Assembly: GCF_000264905.1 (NCBI RefSeq)
Contig: NW_006763131.1
Coordinates: 3,366,708 to 3,430,707, forward strand
Length of the DNA: 64,000 nucleotides
Reading direction: 5' to 3'
DNA from: Stereum hirsutum FP-91666 SS1
Lineage: Eukaryota; Basidiomycota; Agaricomycetes; Russulales; Stereaceae
Below are positions 32,575 to 44,700 of this stretch, in pieces (positions within the stretch are counted from its first letter, which is position 1; each line of letters opens with the position of its first letter). The translations under genes and the position numbers were made by a program. A model generated the notes under the pieces. It had not been told where the DNA came from. It made no database searches and saw only the letters and a list, made by a program, of their open reading frames with translations.

Positions 32575-33579
32575 ATGTCCAGTGTCACGCAATGCACTGC
32601 CAGTGGTCGTCCTCGGGCTCAGACTATGGCGTCGGATTTGACGTCGTGCCAGAAGGTAAGCCTAGTCCATGAGTATCTGCTGTCTCCGCTCTTATCACAT
32701 CATGATGACACCGAACTTCAGACGATCAACGGTGGCATGAATGCTGCTCTCTTGGAGTGCGGTTTAATTTCACACTCGTTCGGAAAAGAAGCTGCTCGTA
32801 GGGTGTTTGAAACCATTCTCAATAAGCCGTTCAACTCTCTACATGTCTGCTACGAGGGCTCTCGCAGATGCTTCTTCCTCCCTCCCAATGCCCTTGGATA
32901 CCCTCACATGCCCATATGCCTCGACTTCTACCACGATCTGTGTAGGTCGGTGATCCCTCAGCGCTATTGGCAGCCCGTCACGGACTCAAATTGCGGTCGA
33001 TATGTGGTGGGAGCCAAACTCGAGAAGCCTATATTTCTCGACCATCTTGACGGAAGAGGGCTGGGCTTGACCGTCGCTCAAGCCTGTGAGGGAACAGGCA
33101 CTCATATTCGCGGGTGGTACGAGGTAGCAGAGCTCGGGGGAAAGGCTACCACCCAAGTCCGTCTATGGGTAAGCACTCGGTTTCTATGCAATGTATTCAA
33201 CACTCTTCCAAAACTCACTGCGTTTTCGCACCTTCGCAGCTGCACGATGAACCATGGCAGCGGCAAATAGGAATCAGAGACCAGACGCAGGAAAAGAACC
33301 CTATCACGCTTCGGCATTTTGTGCGACATCTTGGTACATCTATGAAGGACTATTTGAAGGTGCGTATCATTTTTGGGACTGACGAGGGTCTGTTAATATG
33401 TAGTTGTTAACGCACCCTGACTCGTTTGACGAACGCTGGAACAGAATCATCCCTTGTACTCAAAAACTGGGCAGCTCATCGCTGCTGATGATCTCCTCAT
33501 ACTGGGAACTGTCCACATTTCTGCTGGAAGCTGGCAGTTAATTCTCGCAAGTCCGAGTCTGAGCAGCGCAGGTTACTGA
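32575..33579 (+). CDS. conserved-looking hypothetical protein
   Basis: Not recognised by function. Proposed structure: exon from about 32575, a 66-nt intron (GTAAGC...TTCAG) ending at 32721, then 32722..33168, 33240..33359 and 33445..33579 (TGA). Junctions are supported by continuous frame: RLW|LHDEPWQRQIGIRDQT and MKDYLK|NHPLYSKTG. The C-terminal half (RDQTQEKNPITLRHFVRHLG, then LLILGTVHISAGSWQLIL) has a pattern I recall from hypothetical proteins repeated in mushroom genomes. No signal peptide, no TM, no catalytic motif seen. The first exon is the least certain part, and the true start may be elsewhere. Confidence 0.5.
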
Positions 33580-34987
33580 CATGGAATCAGCATAACCGTA
33601 TCACGATCAGAACGACGGATCGTGCATGGACAGGGTCTCGGTTTTCGATTAGTGTAATTTCATGGACATATTATCGCCTTTTCATTGTCTTCCACCGAAG
33701 GACTCACTGTAGAGAACAGACAGGATGTTATCCTGGGCAGAAAGCATGGTTCGAAGGTTACTTTGCTAAAGTGTTACGGTCGATATTGTTACTTTCTGGT
33801 TGTATTGATTCGCCTCGCGCACGACAGGTGATGCTAGACAAAAGGGACTTCAATTAAAATGGAGGATAAGCTGTGTACAGTACCAGTGCATTGAAAAACA
33901 TATATAAATATGAGCGCACGATGGTGACAGAGTTGAATAACCTTCGGAATATTGCAAACCAGATGGAAGATTCTGTGCGAGGGCATGGGTGACTGCTAGC
34001 GAGTTATTGTACGTGTGCAGATGAGGTAACAAAATGCACCGGTAGGTATTAGTACTCGTGCGGTGTTCGTTGCAATTCTTTATAGTACCAACTAAGTAGT
34101 GTCGTTGGCCGTAAAAACGAAGGGCGGCTGTTTGTGCATGACGGAAGAGGAGTATGAGGAGCGAACGAGGAGCGAGGGGGCCGGATGCTAGGCAGGAAAG
34201 ATAAAGGGGACGGGTAGAGATTGGCTACCAGGGTGCGACGGAGACGAGAAAGACAGGAAACGAGGAGGGGAGCGTGGAAGGGTGGATGGGGGCTGAGTCG
34301 GAGCAGCGGCTGCCGGCTGGTTATACTCTTATGACGAGCAATATTGAAGGGACAACAACTTGGCAGCGCACGGGCCCAGCACGGGCCATGTCGTCGACAG
34401 AAATTGACGCCGCTCTGTCGACAGCCTGGCGTTCTCGAGACTTGATGCAGAGAGTCGAGGAAAGCGTGGTGAGAGCAAGTTGAGCGACAAAGTTGGACTC
34501 GGCAGTTCAGATCCTTCCATAATTGCTCATGGGAGGTTCCGAGAACGCCCGGCCCGGGACAGGCGCTTGCCAAGGTCTCTCCGCAACATGAACGTAAGTA
34601 CACTACTTGCAGCGCAAAGCAACATATACCTACGCGTGTTCAAAGCATGGCTTCACGTCCTCTGAAGACTGAAATATTTCGTCAGTACTTTTTGGGAACT
34701 TGATCCCGGCTGGAAACCCGAATTGTATATTTGCGCCGCCGCTCGTTATGTTTCCGTCCCGGCGGTACCTGGCCTGGTGCAGTGAAACACACGAAGTCTT
34801 GGCATTCCTTGGGCTGTTGAGCGAGTATATAGTCTCAGCGTCTGGCTCAGTGTCGCTTACCTCCCTTCCCGCTCGTTTTTCTTCTCTCCCTCTCTCTCTC
34901 TTGTTGATCTTGTCTACCCAAGCAGGGTGTAGATGCTGACGCTCGTTACTACAATATAATTACTGACTATCTACTTGGATCGCCAAC
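33580..34987. promoter_or_regulatory. intergenic; GH79 promoter at its right end
   Basis: 1.4 kb without a supported gene. TATATA at 34826..34831 lies about 155 bp before the GH79 ATG and is followed by a CT-rich leader (34860-34910), a common arrangement for fungal genes. Frames near 34049..34665 on both strands overlap each other and look like chance. Confidence 0.4.
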
Positions 34988-37366
34988 ATGAAAAGGCAAA
35001 ACTTGGCTCATATCACTGGTGTTGTCCTCACCTCTCTTGCGCTTGTAGGCGGTGCAAGTGCCGCAGTAGAGGTAGACTTCCCGGTCACACCTAAGGCGCA
35101 GCACGCGAATGTCGTTCAGGATAATTACTTGGGCATTAGTTGGGAGTTGGCCTCATTTGATACTCTATGTGAGTCCCTTGAACAAGCATCTCATTCAAAT
35201 ATACGTGATCAGACGACTACAGTGTTCAATGCTTTAACATACGGCTTCTTGTTGAACAGGGGGAAAGAACGCCTCCCAGCTCCCGCCAGCTATGCAGAAT
35301 TACCTTTCCAACCTCCGTGCCCGCATCTCTCATCCGCTCCGCATCCGAGTGGGCGGCAACTCCATGGATTCCTCAACCTACGACGCTTCCAAGAACGATA
35401 CCATGCTCACCATCACTGATAGCTCATACTACAACGATATGCCTGTCACGTTCGGCCCGGTACTTTGGGATGTTCTGAATGGAATGTCGGATCAGGTTGG
35501 AGAGATGCAGTTCTTGGTGGGGCTGAGTATGCAGCAGGCACCGGAGGATGGTGGTGATGCGAATGCGTTGCTACTCGCGCAGGAGGCGGAGAATGCATTA
35601 GGTGGCCGGTTGGATGCTCTTTTGCTTGGGAATGTGAGCTTGTTTTTTTTTCCATTGAGATGTTGGACTAACCGGGACATAATGCCTCAGGAGCCAGACC
35701 TGTATGCCGGTCACGGGAAGCGCGTAACGTACACACTCTCAGACTATGTAAGTCGTACTTGATACTCTCTAATCGTCTTTTTCTGGACATTGACCCAGCG
35801 TTATGGGATTCCCACAGATGCCAGAGATTGATTATGTCGTCGCAAACCTTACGACTGGAGACTACGGCAACCTGAGATCGTTTGGCTCTATCGGTGGACC
35901 TACTGTCTGTTGTAATTGGTATGAAGGATCGTTCTCTGTCATGCCTGAAACCGTACGAATACCTTGTGAAATTTTTATAGGGAACTGTCGGATGTTATTG
36001 AAGCGGGACTCGGAGATCTGGACTACAAATACTATACGTAGGTGTTCCTTTTCCCAAAATGTTCACCGCTCCCTTGTAGCACGAAGTGTGGCGGGGGAAG
36101 ATGCCGGAGGGTGTAATCGTCCCGCCACTTATCTCGTTAGCGGTGGATTGACTGCATCCTGTTCATTTTGCTATCACTATTCTGACATGGACTTCATCTT
36201 CTAGTTTGCAACAGTACGCGAATGCCTCTCCCTTATCCAACCTGGCCTGACTTCTTCATCAGCTATCCCAACAATTTCTGTTCTGGTGCCACAGCTAGTA
36301 ACACAAACATCTCCGCGTACCTCACTCACACTACTGGTATGTGTGACCCCTTCTTTATCTACTCTCACGACGACAAATATATCTAATACATCGCGGCATA
36401 TAACAGTCCCTTCGTACACCAGCTGGAACTCCGCAGGTGTTCTCGCAGCGGCCGAAGCCAACGTACCCGTAGTAATGACCGAATTCAACACGTGCTCTTG
36501 CGGAGGGTCGCCTACCATCTCGCCCACAGTAAGCATACTCCTATTCATTCATTATGTCTCTTCCTCTTCAATCAACCACTCGAAATCGATAGTTTGCCGG
36601 AACTCTTTGGGCTGTGGATGCCGGTATGTCGTACGCTGCTACCAATCGGACGGCGGTCTACCTTCATACTCGCGAATACGGCGTAACCTACAACCTCTTC
36701 GACCCTCCATCCTCTGGTGACTCGATGGCATCCGGCTGGAGGACTTACTCCACTTACTATGCCGCCTTGATGCTCAGCGAAGTCATCGGCAATAACGGAA
36801 GTATTGTCGTCGATTTGGACATCGAGAACTCAAGCACGAACGCCAGCAGCACGATAGCCGCCTATGCCGTCTACGATTTCAACACTACCACCGATGGGCA
36901 GGTCAACTCTGAAGTCGACGTCTCCTCGGCCAACCGCGGAAAACTTGTCCTCATAAACTACTCCAACACCACTTCCAAGTCCTTCCACGTTCCATCAGGT
37001 ATCTCTTCCTCCATCGGTACACGATCACTCCTGGCGCCACACGTCAACGAGGAGACGAATATATCATGGGCAGGACAGATTGTTGGCGAGACTGGAGACC
37101 TGCAAGGGGACCAGGTGACGGAGTATGTGGATTGTGGCGGCGATGATGGATGCGTGATCGAGGTGCCAGGTCCAGGCGTTGTACTCGCGCTCTTGGATCC
37201 CAATGCTACGTACACGGTGTCGTTCTATGAGGGCAACTCAACGATCGCTGGTCTTGACACCTATTCATCAACTGATGCGGATACCTCTGGTGCGGGTAGG
37301 ATAGAGGTGGGATTGTGGGGGTGCTTCGGAGTGGTGATGGGTGCTTTTGGGATGATGCTCATGTGA
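34988..37366 (+). CDS. GH79 glycoside hydrolase (beta-glucuronidase type), secreted, probable GPI anchor
   Basis: Retaining glycosidase removing glucuronic acid or its 4-O-methyl form from glycans. Exons: 34988..35168, 35260..35633, 35691..35747, 35818..35918, 35981..36037, 36205..36213, from 36263 on, then further exons to 37366. N-terminal signal peptide (VVLTSLALVGGASA). RIRVGGNSMDSSTY, then LLGNEPDLY with the likely acid/base Glu, GGPTVCCNW, LSDVIEAGLGDLDYKYY, LQHYPNNFC and VVMTEFNTCSCGG with the likely nucleophile Glu: the GH79 order. The 9-nt exon TTTGCAACA is needed to write LQHYPNNFC. Many N-x-S/T sites. The end, a Ser/Thr-rich stretch then GLWGCFGVVMGAFGMMLM, looks like a GPI-attachment tail. 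Confidence 0.9.
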
Positions 37367-37829
37367 GGGCGGTGAGCGGGTGATTTTAGGCTTGGTTTTC
37401 GTTATATATTTGGCTTGGGAAGACATTCTGGCGATACCCCCATTTTCATACATAGCATAATTTATTTCATGGTTTAGTTGTCCTCTTGCTCGAGCCCGCG
37501 TCAGCAAGTCACAATGCGCCGTTCATTATTGTGTCTGGCGACGTAGAAGCGCCCCAACTGAGTTGGACTACATCAGGCAACCATTGCGTCCGATAGCGAT
37601 ATCACGAACCGCCACCGAATTCCTCTGCCGCACCTACATATGTTGGTGCCTCTACGGTTTTCCTTGGATTCGCCCTCTTGGGATGGGTACAATGAGCATG
37701 CGTATTCCTGATATACTTTAAGAGCTTGTTTGCACAATTATAATACCCAAAACGTCGTAGCAATTACACGTGTGCTTTTCGATACACGACCTTGATGACT
37801 TCTCGATTCCGACTTACTTTATCAATTAT
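37367..37829. other. convergent 3' spacer
   Basis: 463 bp between the GH79 gene (+) and the membrane-protein gene (-). No coding signal. Confidence 0.5.
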
Positions 37830-39156
37830 TCATTCGAGTGAACCACTACCCATCTCATGACCGTCTTCGGGCTGGGTACACTCTGAAGCAGGCTTGAAGC
37901 TAACGCTGCTGTAAGTGAACTGATGGTCGCAATGAGTTTTCGCGTAACAAGCTAGGCATGCAATGATACATGGGTAAGTCGCCTGTTCGATGCACCAGAA
38001 AGACGATGCGGTTTAGAGATTAAGTGGTCTGACGCAGTTTGAAGCGAACTCACAGCCAGGAGAATCAATAGCCTTGAAAGGACTTTATTGACTGTGCCCG
38101 GGAAGAGGTCGGCTGTTGTGAGGATGTACATGACCTGAGTTTAGATGTTAGCTTCAACCCATGGCATGTCTCACCGGAGCATCCACAACATACCCAGGTT
38201 ATACAATAGAGGACGCCACACTCCACGAGAAGTACGAGAATCCGCTCTGCTAGGCCCGTCCCCGACCGCGCTTCTGACAGATTCTTTCGAATAAAAGCGC
38301 GGTGTCCCCTGAGGTCCTGCAGTATAAGTCTGGGTTTGGAACTTGAAGAGAGCGTCCGAAGGTGAACATACCAGGCTTTGATTGCAATCAAGGTAGTCGG
38401 ACAAAGGTTCGTCAAAAGCGTCGGGACTGCCATGATTAGCGCTCGCGTGAAGACGACTGATTGGCCCCTCAGAACGAGAGCCCTCCCATCCCAACGATTC
38501 TTCAGATCTAGAGCAAGGTCAACCGCTGATCCAGCTATGGCACGAAACGTTAGCGTTCAAGGGGCTATGTATAGTAAGGAGCTAATGGGGCCCCCTACCA
38601 ATCGTGGCCAGGATGCAGCCAGAGAGCAGTATCTTGACGTTTCGGTTCTGTGGCCATAGCGCCCAAGCACGTTGGACGACCGTAGCGTCGGAGAGGACGT
38701 AGACGACTCGAACAAAGACATCATTTGCCGTCACCAGTTCGTTGTGCTTTCTAGTCAGTGACGATGGCCTTGTATTCTCCGGATGAGTTCGGTGCAGGAG
38801 ATCGAGTAGGATATCTATGATGACCTCTATCCACGAGGCTGTCGCTGAGACGAACATAACGAAGGTGGCGAGCAACAGAAGGCGCTTCGTCCAGGTAATG
38901 AGGAGGCTGTTGTGGCTGAAGTGAAGTCAGTAATCGGCTAGGAGAATCGCACGGAGGAAAGACCTCACATCAGTAGATACGTCGCCTGTACCCACAGTAC
39001 AAAATATATTCCTATGGGACATGTGTCAGTATCGCCAGCCGGCAGATGAGAGTAAATTATTGCATGGTCCTGACCGTAGAATAGAGAGACAAGCGTCAAC
39101 TCGAGGAGATCTTCCCGGATATAATACAGAGCCGCCTTGGTATGGGAGTCTACCAT
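37830..39156 (-). CDS. multi-span (about 7 TM) membrane protein, basidiomycete family
   Basis: Function unknown; belongs by pattern to a large family of seven-helix proteins in Agaricomycetes. Starts MVDSHTKAALYYIREDLLELTLVSLFYG at ATG 39156, a typical opening. Then GIYFVLWVQATYLLM, RLLLLATFVMFVSATASW, DATVVQRAWALWPQNRNVKILLSGC, RALIMAVPTLLTNLCPTTLIAIKAW, AERILVLLVECGVLYCITW, VMYILTTADLFPG, and TYPCIIACLACYAKTH. Ends in a short hydrophilic cytosolic-type tail with TGA at 37830. About seven introns, each 50-75 nt. The RAW..WP and IKAW motifs are family hallmarks. Whether it acts as a receptor or otherwise is not known to me. Confidence 0.75.
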
Positions 39157-39977
39157 TCTTGATGGACCATGTATGGCGCGGCTGGAAGAATACAAGGGGA
39201 AGGCAAACGACGACGGAAATCTTCACGAAACCCGCACTTTGTATGCCTGTGGCCGATCCAAAGGCGAGCAAGACGGAGGATCGGTGAAGAGGGTCATTGC
39301 AGCTTCGTACGACGACGAGATCTGGCAGTTGCGGATCCGTTTGGGCGAGTGCCTGTGATCATGAACAGAAATGGACGAAGTGAATACTGTCGTTCAAGCA
39401 CAAGCGCCCGAGTGGCAGCTCAGAGTGAAAAAGGGATTTGTGGGTCAAACCAAGCGAAGGGGAAAGAAAGACAGGCGGTGACATTAAAATAATGAGCTCT
39501 AAGGCCATGAGTGGCAGTGTGAGGAAAACGTCTTGGATCCCTGTAGGCAAAGGACGATTCGTCTTACTGCGACAGATCGGGCTTCCCTTCCTGGTACCGA
39601 GCTGCGGCAATCATCAACTTGTCATCAACACACCGAAAATATAAAAGCAAAGACGCACACGGCCTCTAACATTGCATTTTCATCAAAATGTCCAATTTAC
39701 AACGGAGACGAACAACACCCGAGGAACGTCGGCAAGAAGAAGATTAACAGACAGCCGTATGCATCAGAAGGGAACAGAGAATTTATGCATATAGAGAATA
39801 AAAGGGAAGAAGCCAGAGCCATATCGTAGTGAGTCCGATACCAAGGCTAGAGAACAAACCTTGCCGAGACTTCGCCAGAACCGGGGAGTAACGAAAGCTT
39901 TTGTGTGGCGTGAATAGCTTGAGACACGCAATTCACCCACAGTCCATCACCCGTAGAGAGTGGAATGTGGACAGCGC
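39157..39977. other. intergenic, no supported gene
   Basis: 0.8 kb upstream of the membrane-protein gene and downstream of the RRM gene. Overlapping short plus-strand frames here have no family and are taken as chance. Confidence 0.4.
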
Positions 39978-40949
39978 CTAGTAGCGCCGGTCGTAGTCCC
40001 TCTTCTCGTAGTCGCCCCTACCACCGCGGTCATACCCTCTCTCCCCTCTCTCCCTGTCTTCGTATCCTCCACGGTGACCTCCTCCGTGCCTGTCATAATC
40101 GCCCCTCCTGGGGGGAGGGTCGTCGTAGCGCCCTCCGCCGCGACGATGGTCATCGTCGCGCGCATAGCGCGAGTCGTAGGGACGGGGGTCATAGAAACGT
40201 TCACCTGGAGTCTTTGCATGAGCGGTGCCCCATAGAAGAAGACTTGTTTAGTACTCACGCTCGTGACGTTTCGGTGGTCCGTAGTACCTACCCGGCGTAG
40301 GAGTACGAGCACGGCCACGACGGGCCTGAGAACATAACCAGAACACAAAAATTATGAGTGGTGGCGTCGGCAGCAAGAACACGAGAACACAAACCTTTTC
40401 AACATTCATAACCTTGCCCATGAATTCGACAGCGTTGAGTGCCGTAATGGCGGCATCTGCCTCCTCAGCCGTTTCCATTGTAACGAAACCGAAACCGCGC
40501 GACTCGCGGGTATGCGGGTCAAGCATGACCGAGGCTTTCTGGACCTGAAGCAGCGTGATGATAGAGCGGCATGAGTGCCCTTTCTGATGTACCTGGAAGG
40601 GGAAGAAGCTCACCCGGCCAATTTTTCCAAAGGCGGCCTCGAGATCGCGAGTGTCAACGCGGGTAGCCAGCCCGGAGACGTGGAGGTTGTTGCCAGGGTT
40701 AGTACCTCCTCCTTCACCGCGCCTGTGAGGAAAGTGAACACTTTGTTAGCCTGCTCTCGTCATGATAGTAGTGAAAACCTACCCTCGGTCATTCCTTACA
40801 GGGCTTCTGCTCCTACTGGACCTCCTAGGACCATCGCGGTCGCGGTCGCGGTCTCTATCACCCCCGGGACCCCGACCTTCCCTGTCCCTGCTGTCCGGCC
40901 CACCAGCACCATTCCAGCCGGCGTCATCGTGGCCTCCACCGTTAGACAT
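39978..40949 (-). CDS. Tra2-like RRM / SR-type RNA-binding protein
   Basis: Likely splicing regulator. From ATG 40949: Gly/Asp-rich start, an RD/RS stretch (DRDRDRDRDG, RRSSRSRSPVRND), one RRM with NLHVSGLATRVDTRDLEAAFGKIG (RNP2 region) and SRGFGFVTMETAEEADAAI (RNP1), then the post-RRM linker RRGRARTPTPGRYYGPPKR, a strong Tra2 hallmark, and an Arg/Gly/Asp/Tyr-rich tail ending DRRY. Introns split the RRM twice. The frame is open upstream of ATG 40949 to an acceptor near 41022 (reading AWQSQDIAPTSSGGGIGIP), so an extra 5' exon may give a longer N-terminus. It is a plausible substrate class for the SRPK-type kinase at 14033. Confidence 0.85.
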
Positions 40950-41717
40950 AGAACCGTCGTGGGTAGGGATACCAATACCGCCTCCAGAGCTAGTGGGAGC
41001 GATGTCTTGAGATTGCCAGGCTGAATGCGAAAAACGGGGGAAATTGGGAGTGGGAAGGAGAAGATATTGTTAGGGTCGGAGGCGGTGGAGACGACGTTGA
41101 CAGAAGGTGAAAGAGAGACGGCAACGCTGACGGAACTACCGGAGGCGATGTAGTGACGAAAATAACATGATGCAGGGAGAAGCGCTCGCAGGCTTGGGGT
41201 TGCGAGGTTGAACACTCGACGGCCACGCAAGGTAGACCGATGGGCCCACTTTTGGCCAAGGGCGGGGAAGTCAAGGCACCGCGAAAACGAACAGGTTAAG
41301 TCGACGTTGCTGGCTCCAAAAAAGGGGCGTGCACGTCGGCGACGGGGTTGGAAACTGAACGAAGAACGGCGGGCGTGGAGAAAGAGGGTAGTTCGCTGGC
41401 TGACACCTCACACGGCGAGGAAAATGAAAGAATGCATCGTTGCCGCCCTCGCCTCCAGCACAGTTGCAGACACAGACGCCTCCATCGTCGTCGCTGGTGA
41501 TGCTGAGGACGTACCGTCTTCCATTGTTGAATCTTGTCGAGAGCTTGGTCGTGGTTGTTGGGGAGAACGGAGGAACAGCCTCGGCGCCAAAACGGGGCTG
41601 CTCGTTTGTCCAGCGTGGGAATAAACGCGATAGCGTGACCGACGCGTGACACCTCGCGTTCAAGTCGAGCTCTGTGTCGAGCTCGTTGTCCAGAGCCACA
41701 TCCCTTCGTTGCTCACA
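40950..41717. promoter_or_regulatory. divergent promoter, RRM protein / SMC4
   Basis: About 0.77 kb between divergent starts. Likely holds a 5' leader intron or exon of the RRM gene (acceptor near 41022). The frames at 41208..41699 on both strands overlap and look like chance. Confidence 0.45.
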
Positions 41718-44700
41718 ATGCCTCCTCGTCGTTCCACACGCTCGAGTCAGTCCGTCGAACCGACGCCAGCGCCGCCCGCTAAGCCCGCGTCCACTATCAA
41801 ACGTAAACGACCCTCAGCCCAGGCTATAAGCGAGGACGAAGTACCAGAGGCCGCACCGAAGCCTAAGCCCTCGCGCTCAGGGAGAACATCTTCGAAACCT
41901 GCTGTGCCATCCTCGACGCGCTCACGCAGTCGCGTTCAGGAGTCTGATGAGGAGGATGAACCAAAGAGACCCGCGAAGAAGTCCCGGCCTTCAGACGAGC
42001 TGGAGGACGTCCAAGAAGAGGAGGATGAGGACGACATACCTCAGCCTCGTAGCAGGTCCCGAACTACGTCGAAACCTGCTCCTGCCCCCAAGAAAGGCAG
42101 ACGCAAGGTCGCCGAGGAAGAGGATGACGAGCACGACGATGAGGCCCCAGTGCCTCCACCCACTCGGAAACCCTCGTCTCGTCGCCCTTCTGCTACCCCC
42201 GCTGCTCCCACTTCACGTCGTGCCCCTCGTTCGCGATCCGTCAAAGTCGAAGAAGTACAAGAAGAGACAATCATCAGTGTTCCCTCGGACCAAGAGGATG
42301 AAGACGAAGATGAGCCTGCTACAGCTCGTCCACCAGCTCGCCGACCAGCGGCCAAGTCGGCGAACTCTGCGGCTATCGTGGAGAAAGTTCTCGACGACAA
42401 CGGCAACGACCAGCCGGACGATGAGCCTCCCAAGCCCACCTCGAAACGCGGCAAGAGAGTATCGGTCGCCGACTCAAATGCCGACGATGAACCTGCTACT
42501 GCTAGGCCTAAACCTCGGTCATCTCAACCTGCGAGTACTTCCAAGCAAACCCTGACAAAGCCGTCACGGCCCTCTCCCGAAGACGAAGCGGAGGCCGCTT
42601 TCTTCAATCCCCCCATCCCACAAGCTGCAACGCCCCAGCCTCCGTCTCAAACCCAACAGCAGCAGCCAGAAGAGCCCAAAGGACCCAAAGCTCGCCTGGT
42701 AATCCACAAGATGGCCCTCGTAGATTTCAAGAGCTACGCTGGACGTCAAGAAATCGGGCCATTCCATAAGGTCAGTTTCATCTGCGCATCGTCTCCGAAA
42801 TCTTTTACTGACAGCTTGTATGCAGTCATTTTCCGCTATAGTTGGTCCCAACGGTTCCGGAAAATCCAACACCATCGACGCTCTGCTCTTCGTTTTCGGG
42901 TATCGCGCGTCGAAGATGCGCCAGGGAAAACTTTCTGAACTTATTCACAACTCTGCCGACTTCCCTGATCTCGACGAATGTAGTGTTGAAGTCCATTTCC
43001 GTGAGATCGTCGACTTGGTATGTCCTCCCTGGGTCTTTCATGCTCTCTTGTATGTTAATGCAAAGCAACCAGCCGGGTCCGAACAAGTTCAAGGTCGTCC
43101 CTGGTTCAACACTTGTCGTCACTCGCACAGCGTACCGAAACAACTCCAGCAAGTACACGATCAATGGCAAGTCAAGCAGCTATAAGGAGGTCCAGACGCT
43201 TCTCAAAGGTCGTGGAATCGACCTTGACCACAACCGTTTCCTAATTCTTCAGGTAAAAACTCTCCGTTGTCTCTTCCGTTGAACGCGATCTAAACATATC
43301 GCAGGGAGAAGTCGAGTCCATCTCCCAGATGAAGCCGAAGGCACCGTCGGAGCATGAGGACGGTCTGCTCGAGTACTTGGAAGATATCATCGGTACCTCA
43401 TCCTATAAGGAGCCGATCGATCTGTCGTTGGCTGAGATGGAGAGGCTCACCGAGGAAAGGACTGAGAAACTCAACAGGCTCCGGATCGTCGAAAAGGAGA
43501 AAAACTCTCTGGAAGACAAGAAGAAAGAAGCGGAGGACTACTTACGGCTCCAGAACGAGCACGTTCGCGCGCTGTCAAGGCTGTGGCAGTGGTACCTGTG
43601 GAAGTGTTTGCAGAACGAGGACGAGTTCACGAGGAAGATGGTACGCTCTGTCCACTTTTCATCCGGCCTTCTTTCTATGTACTGATGCCTGTGGGCTATA
43701 GGCGCACGTTGAGACCAAGTTGAAGGAGGAACAGGAGCAGAACCAGGGAGATATCGAGCATTTGGCCCACCTGGAGGAAGACTACGCAAAGCGAATGGCC
43801 GTCTACGCGGTAAATAATAATACTATTCGCTGCTCGTCCTCAATTAATTCGCTTGGGGCATACAGGAAATCAAGGAAGCGGCTGCTGCTGCGATGAAAGA
43901 TCTTGCCGTTTACGAGAAGCAAGAAGTTGGGCTCCAAGAGAAGCGCAAGCATGCCAAGACCAAGGCCAAAAAACTGACCAAGTCTGTCCAGGAAGTTTGT
44001 ACTTTCGTTTGCTTCACCTCCTTTGGACATCGAATCTGACTTGAACTGTTATTTCAATGTAGGACACGCACGCCAAGGATCAGGCCGCCCGCGCCATCGA
44101 GGACAACGCCAGTAAGATGAAGAGCGAGAAGAAGAAGGCCGATGACTTTGAAGCCGAGCTCGTTGACGAAGAGAAGGTTCTCGAAAGCATTCGTGACAGC
44201 CTGAAAGGTACGTAGTCGCCGCGGCACACTCGTCTGCACAGACTGACCGGCCGGTATTACCTATCTCAGGCAAGACACAGAAGTTTCATAATCAGATTGA
44301 ACAGAAGCAGCGCGAACTTCAACCCTGGTCTGCGAAGATCGACAAGAAGCAAGCCGAGATCGATGTCAAGACGAGCGAGAGAGATTCCCTAGTCAAACGC
44401 GCCGAGGCAATCCAAGAAGCTAGCAAGGAAGCGCAAGAGATTGTGGCCAACCTGAAGTCCGAACAAGAGGCCAAGGTATGCCACTAGTTTCCTGTGCCTT
44501 TTATCCCGAGTTTTTCCAGATTATCGCTTTGCATGCATATCACACTTCATTTACGGCGCTCTGCTTATGGCAATATCGTCTATGATGTTCACTTATCACT
44601 CTAGATGAATGAGCTTAACGAGCAGAAGGCGCGCAAGGGCAACTTGCAACAAGAGCATGGCCAGGCCCAAAGGAAATCTCAGGTGTGTTAACATCCGTGT

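Noticed and set aside
34049..34603. 184-codon minus frame
   Set aside because: Overlaps plus frames in the same stretch, Ser/Pro/Arg/Cys-rich, no domain.
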